Below are positions 49,302 to 59,694 of a stretch of 64,000 nucleotides of DNA, piece after piece. A program made the translations under genes and the position numbers. Each line of letters begins with the position of its first letter. Position 1 is the stretch's first letter. Source of the stretch: Parashewanella spongiae (lineage in GTDB: Bacteria; Pseudomonadota; Gammaproteobacteria; Enterobacterales; Shewanellaceae); assembly GCF_004358345.1 (NCBI RefSeq), contig NZ_CP037952.1, forward strand, positions 5,065,457 to 5,129,456. The letters run 5' to 3'. The notes under the pieces were generated by a model, which saw nothing but the letters and a program-made list of their open reading frames with translations, was not told the DNA's origin and did no database searches.

Positions 49302-50342
49302 GTGCCCACAAGTGAAATCAAACTTACCCAATACAGTCATGGTGCTGGATGTGGTTGTAAGATATCTCCTAAGGTATTAAATGAAATACTGTCTTCGCAG
49401 CTACCGACTTTCAACGACCCCAACCTATTGGTAGGCAACGATACTCGTGATGATGCAGCCGTTTATCAACTCGATGAACATACTGGTATTATCAGCACGA
49501 CTGATTTTTTTATGCCAATTGTCGATGATCCATTTACCTTTGGTCGCATTGCCGCCACCAATGCCATCAGTGACATTTATGCTATGGGTGGCAGCCCAAT
49601 GATGGCCATTGCCATTCTAGGTTGGCCAGTCAATAAATTACCTGCCGAAGTAGCATCAAAAGTCATTGATGGTGGCCGCCAAGCCTGCAAAGATGCAGGG
49701 GTTATGCTTGCAGGCGGGCACAGTATTGACGCCCCAGAGCCAATTTTTGGCTTAGCGGTCACAGGGCAAGTCAGCCTCTCTCACCTTAAACGAAACTCGA
49801 CGGCTCAAACGGGTGATAAATTGTATCTCACCAAACCCATTGGCATTGGGATCCACACGACGGCTCAAAAAAAGCAACTACTGCGCAAAAGTGATGCTTC
49901 AATTGCCATTGATGCCATGTGTCAATTGAATAGGATCGGCTCAGTAATTGCTAAAATGAGCGGAGTACATGCGATGACCGATGTGACTGGTTTTGGTTTG
50001 GGAGGACACTTAATTGAAATGTGCCAAGGGGCAAACCTCTCAGCCAAACTCGACTTTAGTGCTATCCCTTTGCTCGAACACACTCAATTTTATATCGACA
50101 ACCAATGTATTCCGGGTGGCAGCCAACGTAATTACGACAGCTATGGGCAGCACTTACCTACATTATCTCCTCAGCAACAAACCATTTTATGTGATCCACA
50201 AACCAGCGGTGGATTACTTGTTGCGGTTGCCGCTGAAGCAGAAAATAGGTTTATTGCTGAACTTGAAAAACATGATTGTCTTGTTCAAGCCATCGGTGAG
50301 ATGACGACACCTTCACACACATCGCTGATCGAGCTAGTTTAA
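49302..50342 (+). CDS. selD: Selenophosphate synthetase SelD
   Basis: This enzyme makes selenophosphate from selenide and ATP, the selenium donor for selenocysteine and for 2-selenouridine in tRNA. The 346-aa product has the N-terminal active site [13 protein letters not shown] with C17 and K20 at the same positions as E. coli; position 17 is Cys and not Sec. It starts with GTG preceded by AGGAGATATTTCTC. It overlaps selU by one base, so the products are coupled; the pair points to selenouridine as at least one use. Confidence 0.95.
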   Translation: MPTSEIKLTQYSHGAGCGCKISPKVLNEILSSQLPTFNDPNLLVGNDTRDDAAVYQLDEHTGIISTTDFFMPIVDDPFTFGRIAATNAISDIYAMGGSPMMAIAILGWPVNKLPAEVASKVIDGGRQACKDAGVMLAGGHSIDAPEPIFGLAVTGQVSLSHLKRNSTAQTGDKLYLTKPIGIGIHTTAQKKQLLRKSDASIAIDAMCQLNRIGSVIAKMSGVHAMTDVTGFGLGGHLIEMCQGANLSAKLDFSAIPLLEHTQFYIDNQCIPGGSQRNYDSYGQHLPTLSPQQQTILCDPQTSGGLLVAVAAEAENRFIAELEKHDCLVQAIGEMTTPSHTSLIELV

Positions 50343-51385
50343 TGGCCTTTAATACTGTTACATCAAGCGCATATCGAGACATTTTTATCAATGATCATCC
50401 AATCATGGATGTGCGTGCGCCGATTGAATTCAACAAAGGTGCTTTTGCCAATGCCATTAATGTGCCTTTAATGACGGACGCTGAACGACAACAGGTTGGG
50501 AGTTGCTATAAGCAACAAGGTCAACAAGCTGCCATCAGCTTAGGTCATGAGTTAGTCTCAGGTGAAATAAAACAGCAACGCCTATCGGCATGGCAGCAAT
50601 TTAATCAACGACACCCTCAAGGTTATCTCTACTGTTTTCGTGGTGGGCTTAGATCTCAAGTCACTCAGACTTGGTTACAGGAAGTAGATGTTGATATCCC
50701 CTTTATTGAGGGTGGCTATAAATCCATGCGTCAGTTTTTGATTTCAACGATTGAGCAAGCCAGCACTTTCCCCATGAAGATCATTGCAGGCAGTACTGGT
50801 TGCGGAAAAACGGAATACATAAAATCCCAACATAATGCTATTGATTTAGAAGGCATCGCCAACCACCGCGGATCTAGCTTTGGCAATAATATCACGCCCC
50901 AGCCCACACAAATTAATTTTGAAAACCAACTCGCAATAGCCTTACTTAAACATCAAGCCGCAGGCCACAAAACTTTAGTGCTCGAAGATGAAAGCTTTAT
51001 GATTGGTCGCAACGCCATTCCAAAGTGCTTTTACAATGCAATGAAACAAGCGCCAATTCATGTTTTAACTTGCAGTTTTGATGACCGATTACAGAGAATA
51101 CTGAACGATTATGTGGTTGATATGCTCTCACAATTCATTGAAAAATACGGGCAAGAAGATGGTTTTGCTGCTTTTTCACAGTATTTGATCAGCAGCATTG
51201 ATAAAATAAAAAAACGTTTAGGCGGTAAACAGCATCAGCAGATCCAAACCATAATGACGCAAGCACTAAAAGAGCAACAAAACCGAAATTCTGTTGCTCT
51301 TCATTTGGAGTGGATTCAACTACTTTTAGAGCTGTATTACGATCCTATGTATAAATATCAATTGAAGAAAAGATCTCTCGAATGA
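50342..51385 (+). CDS. selU: tRNA 2-selenouridine synthase SelU (MnmH)
   Basis: This enzyme replaces sulfur by selenium in 2-thiouridine at the wobble position of some tRNAs, via a geranylated intermediate. The 347-aa product has an N-terminal rhodanese domain with the catalytic Cys in [12 protein letters not shown] (~residue 97) and a C-terminal P-loop domain with GSTGCGKTE. It overlaps the selD stop (TAATG). Six bases separate it from the convergent lipoprotein gene. Confidence 0.94.
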   Translation: MAFNTVTSSAYRDIFINDHPIMDVRAPIEFNKGAFANAINVPLMTDAERQQVGSCYKQQGQQAAISLGHELVSGEIKQQRLSAWQQFNQRHPQGYLYCFRGGLRSQVTQTWLQEVDVDIPFIEGGYKSMRQFLISTIEQASTFPMKIIAGSTGCGKTEYIKSQHNAIDLEGIANHRGSSFGNNITPQPTQINFENQLAIALLKHQAAGHKTLVLEDESFMIGRNAIPKCFYNAMKQAPIHVLTCSFDDRLQRILNDYVVDMLSQFIEKYGQEDGFAAFSQYLISSIDKIKKRLGGKQHQQIQTIMTQALKEQQNRNSVALHLEWIQLLLELYYDPMYKYQLKKRSLE

Positions 51386-51391
51386 AGCCCG

Positions 51392-52714
51392 CTACTGTCT
51401 AATTAAAATTCGTTCATGGGTCACATTTTCAAGGTAAGGCGTCCACTTGCCGCTGTCGATTCTACTATATTTAGCCGCTTCGCTTCGCCATTCATCAATG
51501 CCACCTTTAATTAAGTCATAATCGGTAACGGACAAATATAAACTTACGTTCTGTGCATCTTCAAACTGCGCTTCGATATCTTGAGGTAAAGATAACGAAG
51601 GGAAGACACCCGATACTTGTGCATTGATTCGCCATGTTGGTGAGTTATCTCCGGCCACTCTCAAATAAATTTTATCGTAGCTTCTGTTTAACGTTGAAAA
51701 ATCATAAGTTGCCGGAACATCACTATCCAACGCTTCTAATAACTGCTGCGTATTAGCTATTAATGCTTGTGAGTTATCAGGCAAACTGAAGAAGTATGTC
51801 TTTGTAACATCGTCGACTTTTATACGCTGAAAAGACCGAAAACTTATACTTGATGAATCACCAGCGTCCACACTAAAATACTCAGCATTATTAACGTAAT
51901 AATTTTCATACAGGCCATCGAAAATTACGGCTTCATTGAATCTACTATCTAAGTACACGTTACCAAAATCAGTATTTGCTGTGACTCCAACATTATTTAA
52001 AATTCCTTCAGGGTCAAGATTAAGCGCATCACCTTGCACTAAATCGTCATGAGTAAGGACGACTCGATGATCTGATTGTGTATCATCAAATTCAACCTTT
52101 GCAGCAAATACAGGCAAACCTTGAGAATAACGATTAGACAGGGTTAGTGAAACAGGTCTAAAGACGCCTCGCTCTTTACAGGCCGTGACATTATGATACT
52201 CACCTGTCGTAGTTGATGAACCATCAACCAAAAATTCATAATCACTGTTGTAAAAAGCACTAATTTCAGAAAAATCAACGGTAAAATCACGACAATCACA
52301 TTGAGAATCCAACAACCTATTCTGAACGTAAATTTTTCCCAAATCTCCTTTCTTTAGATTGAGCTCGGTATCAAGTAAAGTAGTTGTGCTGCCATCATCA
52401 TCAATAGGGTTTAATACAGATGTTAGGTGTGACTCATTACCATCCCATTTTACCTCTAAATGCCCCTGCGAATCTGTCTTTTCTTCTCGTAAAACGTTTC
52501 CATTACTTTCATGAACCACAAACCGAGCATCATTTATTGGACGCTCAATTAGACATTTTGGACTGTAATAAACCACATCAGCGATCACCTTAGGGATCAA
52601 CGGAGGTGGAGGTAGAGTTGCTACGCCATGAGTAGGATCATGGCTATCTCCACTACTACCACCACATCCTGATACAACGGTAGCCATAGCAAGCGCACAA
52701 AATATTTTTCTCAT
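51392..52714 (-). CDS. Unknown lipoprotein
   Basis: The 440-aa product has a lipoprotein signal peptide with lipobox VVSGC and a Gly/Ser stretch after the Cys (GGSSGDSHD), then a short proline run (LPPPPLIP). The rest is rich in Asp, Ser, Tyr and beta-prone segments, with several Cys (SPKCLIE, SQCDCRD, ACKERG) that may form disulfides in the periplasm. An N-terminal segment (~60-110, 'NDARFVVHESNGNVL') looks like an Ig-like or carboxypeptidase-regulatory fold. No family recognised. It is probably anchored in the outer membrane. Confidence 0.82.
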   Translation of the reverse strand: MRKIFCALAMATVVSGCGGSSGDSHDPTHGVATLPPPPLIPKVIADVVYYSPKCLIERPINDARFVVHESNGNVLREEKTDSQGHLEVKWDGNESHLTSVLNPIDDDGSTTTLLDTELNLKKGDLGKIYVQNRLLDSQCDCRDFTVDFSEISAFYNSDYEFLVDGSSTTTGEYHNVTACKERGVFRPVSLTLSNRYSQGLPVFAAKVEFDDTQSDHRVVLTHDDLVQGDALNLDPEGILNNVGVTANTDFGNVYLDSRFNEAVIFDGLYENYYVNNAEYFSVDAGDSSSISFRSFQRIKVDDVTKTYFFSLPDNSQALIANTQQLLEALDSDVPATYDFSTLNRSYDKIYLRVAGDNSPTWRINAQVSGVFPSLSLPQDIEAQFEDAQNVSLYLSVTDYDLIKGGIDEWRSEAAKYSRIDSGKWTPYLENVTHERILIRQ

Positions 52715-52790
52715 AGTTTATCCTTAACTATTTATTGTTATTTTTCGCTAATAATTTATCATTTTTAATTGGATGTATGTTAAAAAATTG

Positions 52791-54647
52791 TTATTTGAAA
52801 AGTTTCAAAACTTTTTCTCTTAATTGATTACGTTCAGCTGCTTCTCCATCAACCATACTTCCAATATTCACACCAATCTTCGACCAAACACGCTTTGGTC
52901 GGGTGGTAAGTGCATGTCCATCTTTATGGCTAAAGTAAGAACCCCATAGTCCTTGAAGGGCCATTGGCACAACAGGGACAGGATCGCGCTCTAGTATTTT
53001 ATTGATACCCGGACGAAATTCACCAATTTCACCATCTGGAGACAAGCGCCCTTCTGGAAATATGCACACTAGCTCATCATTGTTAAGGGCTTGATGAATG
53101 GATTCAAACGCTTGCAAATAAGTCTCTTTCGATTGTTTGGGTGAACAAATTGGAATGACACCAGCGTGACGAAATAAGTACTTCAATAGCGGGATTTCAC
53201 TGATTGATTTGTCCATAACAAAACGAATTGGTCTTGTTGATGCCCCCATTAACACAAGTGCATCCACGTATGTAACATGATTACAAACCACTATCGCCGC
53301 ACCTTGCTGAGGTATATTTTCTCGCCCAGAAACCTTAATGCGATACAAAACATGGCTAAGTAGATAACTCACGAAACGTTGAGCAAACTCAGGCACTTGT
53401 ATGTATACGTATATTCCGACGAGAAAATTAGCAATCGCAAGAATGAGGAACAATTGAGGAATAGATACCTGAAATACGGTCAAAAGGACAATACTCAGCG
53501 CCGCTGAACCGACCATAAATAGCGCATTCATTATATTGTTTGCTGCAATGGCTTGTGCGCAACTTTCTTTGGATGCTCTGGTTTGAATAAAGGCATACAA
53601 AGGTACAATGAATAAACCGCCGCTGACTCCTATCATCGCAAGATCAAACATCAAGCGATAGTGCTGGCTGTTTTCAATAAACGCACTAAACCCATAAATA
53701 AAGTCCGTTTGCTCTGGTGCTGTAGGAATAGCCCATAACATATCAATACCAAATACTGTTAATCCCATTACACCAAAAGGCAGCACGCCCAACTCAACAT
53801 GACCGAAGGAAATTCGCTCGCAAATTAACGAACCAATCGCGATACCAACTGAAAACAAAGTGAGCAGTAACGATACAACAGAGGCGTCAGCATATAAATT
53901 TACACGGGCAAAATTAGGAAACTGGGTTAAATAAGTCGCCCCTAAACACCAAAACCAACTGATGGCTAAAATGGCCATCCAAATTGTTGGTGTCTGCCTC
54001 GTTCGTTGTATTAACGAATACGTACCAGACAATGGACGAAACGCAATGTCAGTGACCTTACCCAAAGGAGGATAATCTGGGATCCCTCGGCTCGTCAGAT
54101 AACCTAAGGCGGCAAGAAACACAACGGTCACTGCAGCCAGTTGAGCACCATATTCATAAACGACAATAAGGCCAGCACTTAATGTTCCGAATAGAATTGA
54201 TAAGAAGGTGCCCATTTCAACCCAAGCATTACCGCTCACGAGTTCAGACTCTGGTAACGCTTGTGGCAGCAAAGAATATTTTACTGGACCAAAATAGGCC
54301 GACTGTGTGCCCATCAAAAAGAGCAAGCCTAAGAGCACAAGATAGCTTTGAGTCATCATTGCGATGGCGGCACAACTCATGATCACCAGCTCAAATAATT
54401 TCAAGCGGCGGATCAATAATGCTTTATTGCTATTGTCTGTTATCATCCCTGCATGAGCCGAGAATAAGAAAAAAGGAAGAATGAACAGCCCTGCGGCGAG
54501 ATTGACAAATAAGTTTGTACTAAATGGTAAATCACCAACTTGACTGTAAGTCACTAGCAAAATCAGTACGTTCTTATATACGTTATCATTCAATGCACCT
54601 AAGCACTGAGTGATGAAGTAAGGGAAAAACCGTCTAGTAAGAATCAT
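52791..54647 (-). CDS. LplT-like flippase fused to PlsC-type acyltransferase
   Basis: The 618-aa product has an N-terminal major facilitator domain (~400 residues, about twelve helices, opening 'FFPYFITQCLGALNDNVYKN') like the lysophospholipid transporter LplT, and a C-terminal acyltransferase (~430-618) with the HX4D motif in NHVTYVD and the second motif FPEGRLSPDG. In E. coli LplT is separate and works with Aas; here there is no AMP-ligase domain. The likely role is import and re-acylation of lysophospholipids at the inner membrane. Such fusions occur in other proteobacteria. Confidence 0.92.
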   Translation of the reverse strand: MILTRRFFPYFITQCLGALNDNVYKNVLILLVTYSQVGDLPFSTNLFVNLAAGLFILPFFLFSAHAGMITDNSNKALLIRRLKLFELVIMSCAAIAMMTQSYLVLLGLLFLMGTQSAYFGPVKYSLLPQALPESELVSGNAWVEMGTFLSILFGTLSAGLIVVYEYGAQLAAVTVVFLAALGYLTSRGIPDYPPLGKVTDIAFRPLSGTYSLIQRTRQTPTIWMAILAISWFWCLGATYLTQFPNFARVNLYADASVVSLLLTLFSVGIAIGSLICERISFGHVELGVLPFGVMGLTVFGIDMLWAIPTAPEQTDFIYGFSAFIENSQHYRLMFDLAMIGVSGGLFIVPLYAFIQTRASKESCAQAIAANNIMNALFMVGSAALSIVLLTVFQVSIPQLFLILAIANFLVGIYVYIQVPEFAQRFVSYLLSHVLYRIKVSGRENIPQQGAAIVVCNHVTYVDALVLMGASTRPIRFVMDKSISEIPLLKYLFRHAGVIPICSPKQSKETYLQAFESIHQALNNDELVCIFPEGRLSPDGEIGEFRPGINKILERDPVPVVPMALQGLWGSYFSHKDGHALTTRPKRVWSKIGVNIGSMVDGEAAERNQLREKVLKLFK

Positions 54648-54818
54648 AACCTTCCTTATTAAAGCTTATACCATTCACACTGATTAACGATTAGGGAGCA
54701 TTAGCAAAGCTAAGGTTCAATTTCTCACAAAGTTAATGATACGAACGGTATGATATAAGCCATTGATTAAGGTCACTATAACTCAGTTAGTTATCAGTTA
54801 AAACAACTCATCAAACGG

Positions 54819-55646
54819 TTAACTTGCTGCTTTTAATAAGTCTTTCCAATTCCGAGTTGACTGACCGACTACAATAAAGTTTGGGTTTTCAAGCGTTTCT
54901 CTGCGATTGTATGTCAAGGGTTGTAAATCAGTCGTCATCACCTGTCCACCAGCTTCTTTAATTATCACTTGAGCGGCCGCTGTGTCCCATTCCCCTGTGG
55001 GTCCGATACGAATGTAACAATCAGCTTGCCCTTCAGCCACTAAGCAGCTTTTTAATGCTGCTCCTCCTAACCGCACCAGTTCATAGTCTTGTTTCTTATT
55101 GAACATATTGAGTACAGTATTAGGATCTTGGCGACGGCTTACGGCAAGCTTCAATGCGCTTTCGTTTTGCTCATACCCACTACGACAGTGTATCGGGAAA
55201 TCTTCTCCCTGAGATCGTTTATACGCACCATTCCCCAAACTCGCAAAGTAACATTCTTGTGTCATAGGAACATAAACAACACCTAGTACGGGTTGATGAT
55301 TATCCACTAACGCAATTAATACCGAGAAGTCGTTGCTGCCAGCAATAAACTCGCCAGTGCCATCAAGCGGATCAACAAGCCAATACCGTTGCCATGATTC
55401 ACGTATTGAGAGTGGAATTTCAGCATCTTCTTCAGATAATACTGGAATATCGGGGGTAAGAGACATCAGCCTTTCACAGATTACCTGATGAGCGGCAAGA
55501 TCCGCTGATGTCACTGGTGTTGAGTCTAGTTTAATGGTTTGCTCAAAGTCACCTTGATGAAATATGGCTTTGATTTTCTGACCAGCTTCTGTCGCAATGG
55601 CAATGACAGACTCAATCAACTGCTCTGGCCTATTTACTGCTGCCAT
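54819..55646 (-). CDS. cysQ: 3'(2'),5'-bisphosphate nucleotidase CysQ
   Basis: This inositol-monophosphatase-fold enzyme hydrolyses 3'-phosphoadenosine 5'-phosphate, the by-product of sulfate assimilation. The 275-aa product has the metal-binding motif WLVDPLDGTGEF, 'LSEEDAEI' and the C-terminal 'GEWDTAAAQVIIKEAGGQV'. It lies 41 bp from nudE on the same strand, the usual order in gammaproteobacteria. Confidence 0.94.
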   Translation of the reverse strand: MAAVNRPEQLIESVIAIATEAGQKIKAIFHQGDFEQTIKLDSTPVTSADLAAHQVICERLMSLTPDIPVLSEEDAEIPLSIRESWQRYWLVDPLDGTGEFIAGSNDFSVLIALVDNHQPVLGVVYVPMTQECYFASLGNGAYKRSQGEDFPIHCRSGYEQNESALKLAVSRRQDPNTVLNMFNKKQDYELVRLGGAALKSCLVAEGQADCYIRIGPTGEWDTAAAQVIIKEAGGQVMTTDLQPLTYNRRETLENPNFIVVGQSTRNWKDLLKAAS

Positions 55647-55686
55647 GATGTACTACTCCTCACTACTTCCATTACTTAGACTTACA

Positions 55687-56241
55687 TTAACTGGCAATAT
55701 GATCCATAGCCAAAAGCAAGGCACTTACGCTGCGTGCTTCATTAAACCGATTTTCATTAATTAAACTGCGCCAATCTTCTACCTTCCAATTTATCACTTC
55801 TATATCTTCAGGCTCATCACCTTCTAAACGGCTGAAGTACAAGTCTTCAGCGATAAATATTTGCATTTTACTCGAAAAATAGCTGGGTGCTAACGACACT
55901 TCCTTTAATAATGTGAGCTTATTAGTCGCAAAACCAATCTCCTCTTGCAGTTCTCGATTTGCCGCTTGCTCTGCAGTCTCACCGGGATCGATAAGCCCTT
56001 TTGGAAAACCAAGCTCGTATTCATGTGTCCCAGCTGCATACTCAGAAGCTAATAATAGCTGGCCATTATGAATAGGTACAATCATCACTGCGCCGCGACT
56101 GTGTCCTTTCATTCTTTCATATTGACGCTTAACACCATTACTAAAACATAAATCCAGCTGTTCAACAGTAAACAAGCGACTTTTGGCAACAACTTCAGTA
56201 TGTATAATTTGTGGCTTCTTTTGTCCCTTGTTCATAAACAC
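55687..56241 (-). CDS. nudE: ADP compounds hydrolase NudE
   Basis: This Nudix hydrolase acts on ADP-ribose, NADH and Ap3A. The 184-aa product has the Nudix box GLIDPGETAEQAANRELQEE followed by IGF (residues ~92-114), and 'GHSRGAVMIVPIHNGQLLL' before it. The start may be at M1 or M3. It is upstream of cysQ and divergent from yrfG, as in E. coli (nudE-yrfG). Confidence 0.93.
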   Translation of the reverse strand: MFMNKGQKKPQIIHTEVVAKSRLFTVEQLDLCFSNGVKRQYERMKGHSRGAVMIVPIHNGQLLLASEYAAGTHEYELGFPKGLIDPGETAEQAANRELQEEIGFATNKLTLLKEVSLAPSYFSSKMQIFIAEDLYFSRLEGDEPEDIEVINWKVEDWRSLINENRFNEARSVSALLLAMDHIAS

Positions 56242-56335
56242 CCCAGAATGAATTAATTATACCAATTACAATGCTATTAACCACTTTTACGTTACAATCT
56301 TACTACCTCCGCATGGACTTACAACAGGAATTTTA

Positions 56336-56995
56336 ATGCTTCCTTGGCAACAGATTGATACTGTTTTACTTGATATGGACGGCACACTGCTTGACCTCCA
56401 CTTTGACAACCACTTATGGCTAACCAAAGTTCCACTTGAAATTTCACAGGTTCACCAAGTCAGCCTTGCACAAGCAAAGCAAATGGTCGAAACCGCCTAT
56501 TACGAAGTCGCTGGCACATTAAACTGGTACAGTCTCGATTATTGGCAACAACGCTTTAATATCGACATTATTGCCCTACATCATGCATCAACGGAAAATA
56601 TTCAGCTAAGAGCCGATTGCATGCCTTTTTTATCCTCACTCAAGACAATGAAAAAAAACAGGATTCTTGCTACCAATGCACACCCTGAAAGTTTAGCCCT
56701 TAAACTCGAACATACTTGCTTAGCTGAAGGACTCGATGACATGATTTCGAGTCATGAAACGGGTTATCCAAAAGAAAATCCAAAATTTTGGGTCGCCTTG
56801 TTTGAGCGTTTTTCGCTAGATCCAAGCCGTTGTTTATTCATTGATGATAATGAAAACATCCTCAAAGCATCTCAAAAAGCGGGAGTAGGCTTCCAATTAG
56901 GTATTCAAAATCCTGACAGTCAAATGCCACATAAAAGCTATGTTGACTGTCTTTCGACCCATGATCTAACCCATATATTACCAACCATTAATTAA
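56336..56995 (+). CDS. yrfG: GMP/IMP 5'-nucleotidase YrfG (HAD family)
   Basis: This HAD-superfamily phosphatase dephosphorylates purine nucleotides. The 219-aa product shows the motif I DTVLLDMDGTLLDL near residue 14, motif II in RILATNAHPES and motif IV in RCLFIDDNENILKAS. It is divergent from nudE across ~95 bp that carries an ATACCAATTACA repeat fragment. Confidence 0.92.
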   Translation: MLPWQQIDTVLLDMDGTLLDLHFDNHLWLTKVPLEISQVHQVSLAQAKQMVETAYYEVAGTLNWYSLDYWQQRFNIDIIALHHASTENIQLRADCMPFLSSLKTMKKNRILATNAHPESLALKLEHTCLAEGLDDMISSHETGYPKENPKFWVALFERFSLDPSRCLFIDDNENILKASQKAGVGFQLGIQNPDSQMPHKSYVDCLSTHDLTHILPTIN

Positions 56996-57173
56996 GATTA
57001 ATCAACAACTCATCTTTAAAACAATAGAATGCTCTGGTCAATTGACTAAACCATTGATCAGACACTTCACCTCTGTGGATATAGGATCGTAAAACGTAAG
57101 AGAACAGGGAGCGAGGAATGCACAGTTATTATTAAGAGTGAAGACACTGATCCTAACCATTGTGAGGGTTTTC

Positions 57174-58358
57174 ATGTTTAAACATTATTTGCTCGCGATA
57201 ATCGCTACTGTTTCCTCAGCTTCCCAAGCTGACACACCTGAGCCTATGTACTGGGTAACACTAAAAAATGATGCCGTATCTCAAGAGGTGCAATCGCAAA
57301 TCACACCTTTGAATCACGGTTTACAAGCAGCACCTACTGATGTTTCTGTGATTCATATTAATCAATCCCAACTAAAGCAGCTTCAACAAGACCTTCACCA
57401 AGGTGGAGAGCATGGTGGCTACATGGTGCATGCTTCGAGGCAAGATGCCCTTGATAGCGCTAACATGCCAATCACCTCCAACATTTTTACCGCCCCAACA
57501 CTCAACCAACAAGCCATAATTGAATCTTTATTGCCTCAGCTGGATGCAGCAAAAATCATTGATATGATCAATAAACAGACTCAATTTAAAAATCGAATTT
57601 ACACCTTAAGTACTGGACAACTTGCCTCCCATGCTTTACGCCAGAATTGGGCTAATTTAGTCAAAGGGTTACCTTATGCTTCTGTAAGTCAAATTAAGCA
57701 TCAAAAATTCCTTCAAGACTCTGTACAAGTTACTTTTACAGGTAGCAAGTACCCTGACGATATTGTTGTATTAGGCGGACACTTAGATTCGACGGCTGGC
57801 ATGTTTCATACCAAGCATACCAAGGCTCCTGGCGCCGATGACAATGCATCCGGTATTGCTTCTTTAACAGATATTATTCGAGTGTTTGCCGAGAATCAGA
57901 TCCAACCTGAACGCACTATCATATTTTTCGGCTATGCGGCTGAAGAAGGAGGATTATTAGGATCGCAAGATGTCGCAAGAAACTATGAAAATAAACATGT
58001 GCTATCCGCATTACAGATGGATATGACTAACTATCGTGGTTCAGATAAGGACTACGTATTCATGACAGATTACACTGACACTGGTTTGACTCACTTTCTT
58101 GAAACACTCAGTGATACTTATTTAAGTGATCTTACTTATGGCGAGGATAGGTGTGGCTACGCGTGCTCAGATCATGCCAGTTGGCACAAAATTGGCGTTC
58201 CATCAGCGATGCCATCTGAAGCCAAAATGCGAGAAATAAATAGGTATATTCACTCTTCTAATGACACCCTCGAACATTCAGACACCACAGGGATACACGC
58301 CTTGAACATCAGTAAGTTGGCACTAACTTACGCCGTTGAAATGGGTTTTATTGACTAA
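57174..58358 (+). CDS. Secreted M28-family zinc aminopeptidase
   Basis: The start is placed at MFKHYLLAIIATVSSASQAD (57174), with GTGAGGG as ribosome site and a clear signal peptide; 12 extra codons upstream are open but unlikely. After a propeptide-like region (~20-130) the peptidase domain has the zinc ligands in 'VVLGGHLDSTAG', APGADDNASG, 'FGYAAEEGGLLGSQ', 'MDMTNY' and CSDHASWHKIG, matching bacterial leucyl aminopeptidases of the Vibrio/Aeromonas type. Two Cys (RCGYAC) form the family disulfide. It may be secreted by the type II system encoded next to it. Confidence 0.93.
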   Translation: MFKHYLLAIIATVSSASQADTPEPMYWVTLKNDAVSQEVQSQITPLNHGLQAAPTDVSVIHINQSQLKQLQQDLHQGGEHGGYMVHASRQDALDSANMPITSNIFTAPTLNQQAIIESLLPQLDAAKIIDMINKQTQFKNRIYTLSTGQLASHALRQNWANLVKGLPYASVSQIKHQKFLQDSVQVTFTGSKYPDDIVVLGGHLDSTAGMFHTKHTKAPGADDNASGIASLTDIIRVFAENQIQPERTIIFFGYAAEEGGLLGSQDVARNYENKHVLSALQMDMTNYRGSDKDYVFMTDYTDTGLTHFLETLSDTYLSDLTYGEDRCGYACSDHASWHKIGVPSAMPSEAKMREINRYIHSSNDTLEHSDTTGIHALNISKLALTYAVEMGFID

Positions 58359-58373
58359 AATGTTTGACTATGA

Positions 58374-58399
58374 AAGTGGATACATTTTGTATCCACTTC
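58374..58399. terminator. Hairpin between peptidase gene and gspN
   Basis: AAGTGGATACA-TTT-TGTATCCACTT is a perfect inverted repeat in the convergent gap. T-runs are weak on both sides, but its placement suits a shared terminator. Confidence 0.7.
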
Positions 58400-58411
58400 T
58401 TACACAAGTAT

Positions 58412-59173
58412 TTAAATTTTAGGTAAAGCGCCTGCAAAACTAATTTTATAATACCCTTGGTTATCGGGCTGGCCCAACAAATTAAGGCTATTGCGTATAT
58501 CTTCTGGTTGCTCAGCTATAGGTTTAATTTTTGCTTGAATGCGATAACGATTATTTTCACCAAACAACACGCTACCTGACAATCCTAGTTTATTATGTCT
58601 CTCATCCCCATTTAGCGCAATTTGACCATCTTTACAGCCTAAATTCAATTCAAACTCTCCTAATGGAAAGTCTCCAAACTGATTGTTAACTTGTAGATTA
58701 TGCAAAAAAAGTTTACCCGTTAGTTGCTCACAAAGAGGCAGACCTTGAACAAAATCATCAATAAACAAACTGACGTCTCCGCCCACTTTAGTTCGAAAGG
58801 GCATTCGAGTATTACCAATTAAAAAACCATTACTCGATTCAATGTTCATGTCACTCAGACTGACTCCTGAAGAAGTGACGAGTACATGACCTTTGGTGCT
58901 GAATGCCGTTGCTTTTGAGCCTACTTTTAGCTCTATACTCAGCTGCCCTAAGGCCAACGGCCACGGATTAATATCCCAATGGATTTGTTCAAATTGACGG
59001 TTCTCAAATGTGGCACTGGTGGCTTCACCCGACCAAACACTACCCTCTACACCACTTAATTGCACTTGCTCGGGCAATGGCATGAGCCAAAGTGCAACTT
59101 TTGCAGGCAGTAACGCCAACAAAAATACCAAATAGATAACACCACCAATTAATATTTTCTTAAATAAACTCAC
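58412..59173 (-). CDS. gspN: Type II secretion protein GspN
   Basis: This is a bitopic inner-membrane protein that accompanies the Gsp machine in some species; its exact role is unclear. I prefer a GTG start at 59173 (VSLFKKILIGG, CAGGAATACAAC upstream), giving 253 aa; an ATG at 59200 adds nine residues. It has one N-terminal membrane helix (~5-27) and a periplasmic domain with 'LSGVEGSVWSGEA' that is typical of GspN. It is the last gene of the operon. Confidence 0.9.
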   Translation of the reverse strand: MSLFKKILIGGVIYLVFLLALLPAKVALWLMPLPEQVQLSGVEGSVWSGEATSATFENRQFEQIHWDINPWPLALGQLSIELKVGSKATAFSTKGHVLVTSSGVSLSDMNIESSNGFLIGNTRMPFRTKVGGDVSLFIDDFVQGLPLCEQLTGKLFLHNLQVNNQFGDFPLGEFELNLGCKDGQIALNGDERHNKLGLSGSVLFGENNRYRIQAKIKPIAEQPEDIRNSLNLLGQPDNQGYYKISFAGALPKI

Positions 59174-59214
59174 GTTGTATTCCTGCAACTGTTCTTGCAA
59201 CTCATTGGTTGCAA

Positions 59215-59694
59215 TTATTGTGACAATTGTATCCGTCTCACTTTCACTAACCCTGCCGTTTCAGTCTCTGTGACGTCGAAAGTATCGAGTGACAACCCCT
59301 GATTTTGCGTTAATTCATTTAAGTAGGCCAATAAATCATTAAACGGTACATCATCCATCCAAATTTGGACTTTTTTTCCTTGAGGCTGCATGCGACTGAT
59401 CACAACCCCATAACGACTGGCGATGGTATTAACGATTGAGCTCAAGCTGCCTTTCCGAGTCGATGTTTGTCCTGACTGTTTGGCTGCTACGATTTTATTC
59501 ACACTTTGTTTCACATAACTGAGAGTTTTTTGGGATTGCACAAGACGCCTTTGCGCATCTTGCTCAGCGTTGCTAATTGGACTCCAGATCCCCCAATAAA
59601 AAATACCAATAATGAGAAAAATACTGCATACAGCAACCAATTGTTGCTCCCGATACGCCAGTCCATTCCACCAGGTGAGTAAATTGTCTTTCAT
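59215..59694 (-). CDS. gspM: Type II secretion protein GspM
   Basis: This is an inner-membrane platform protein that partners GspL. The 159-aa product has an N-terminal 'WWNGLAYREQQLVAVCSIFL' with a membrane helix (~18-38), a coiled coil, and a C-terminal ferredoxin-like domain ('FNDLLAYLNELTQNQGLSLD'). Its start codon overlaps the gspL stop by one base (TAATG). Confidence 0.92.
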   Translation of the reverse strand: MKDNLLTWWNGLAYREQQLVAVCSIFLIIGIFYWGIWSPISNAEQDAQRRLVQSQKTLSYVKQSVNKIVAAKQSGQTSTRKGSLSSIVNTIASRYGVVISRMQPQGKKVQIWMDDVPFNDLLAYLNELTQNQGLSLDTFDVTETETAGLVKVRRIQLSQ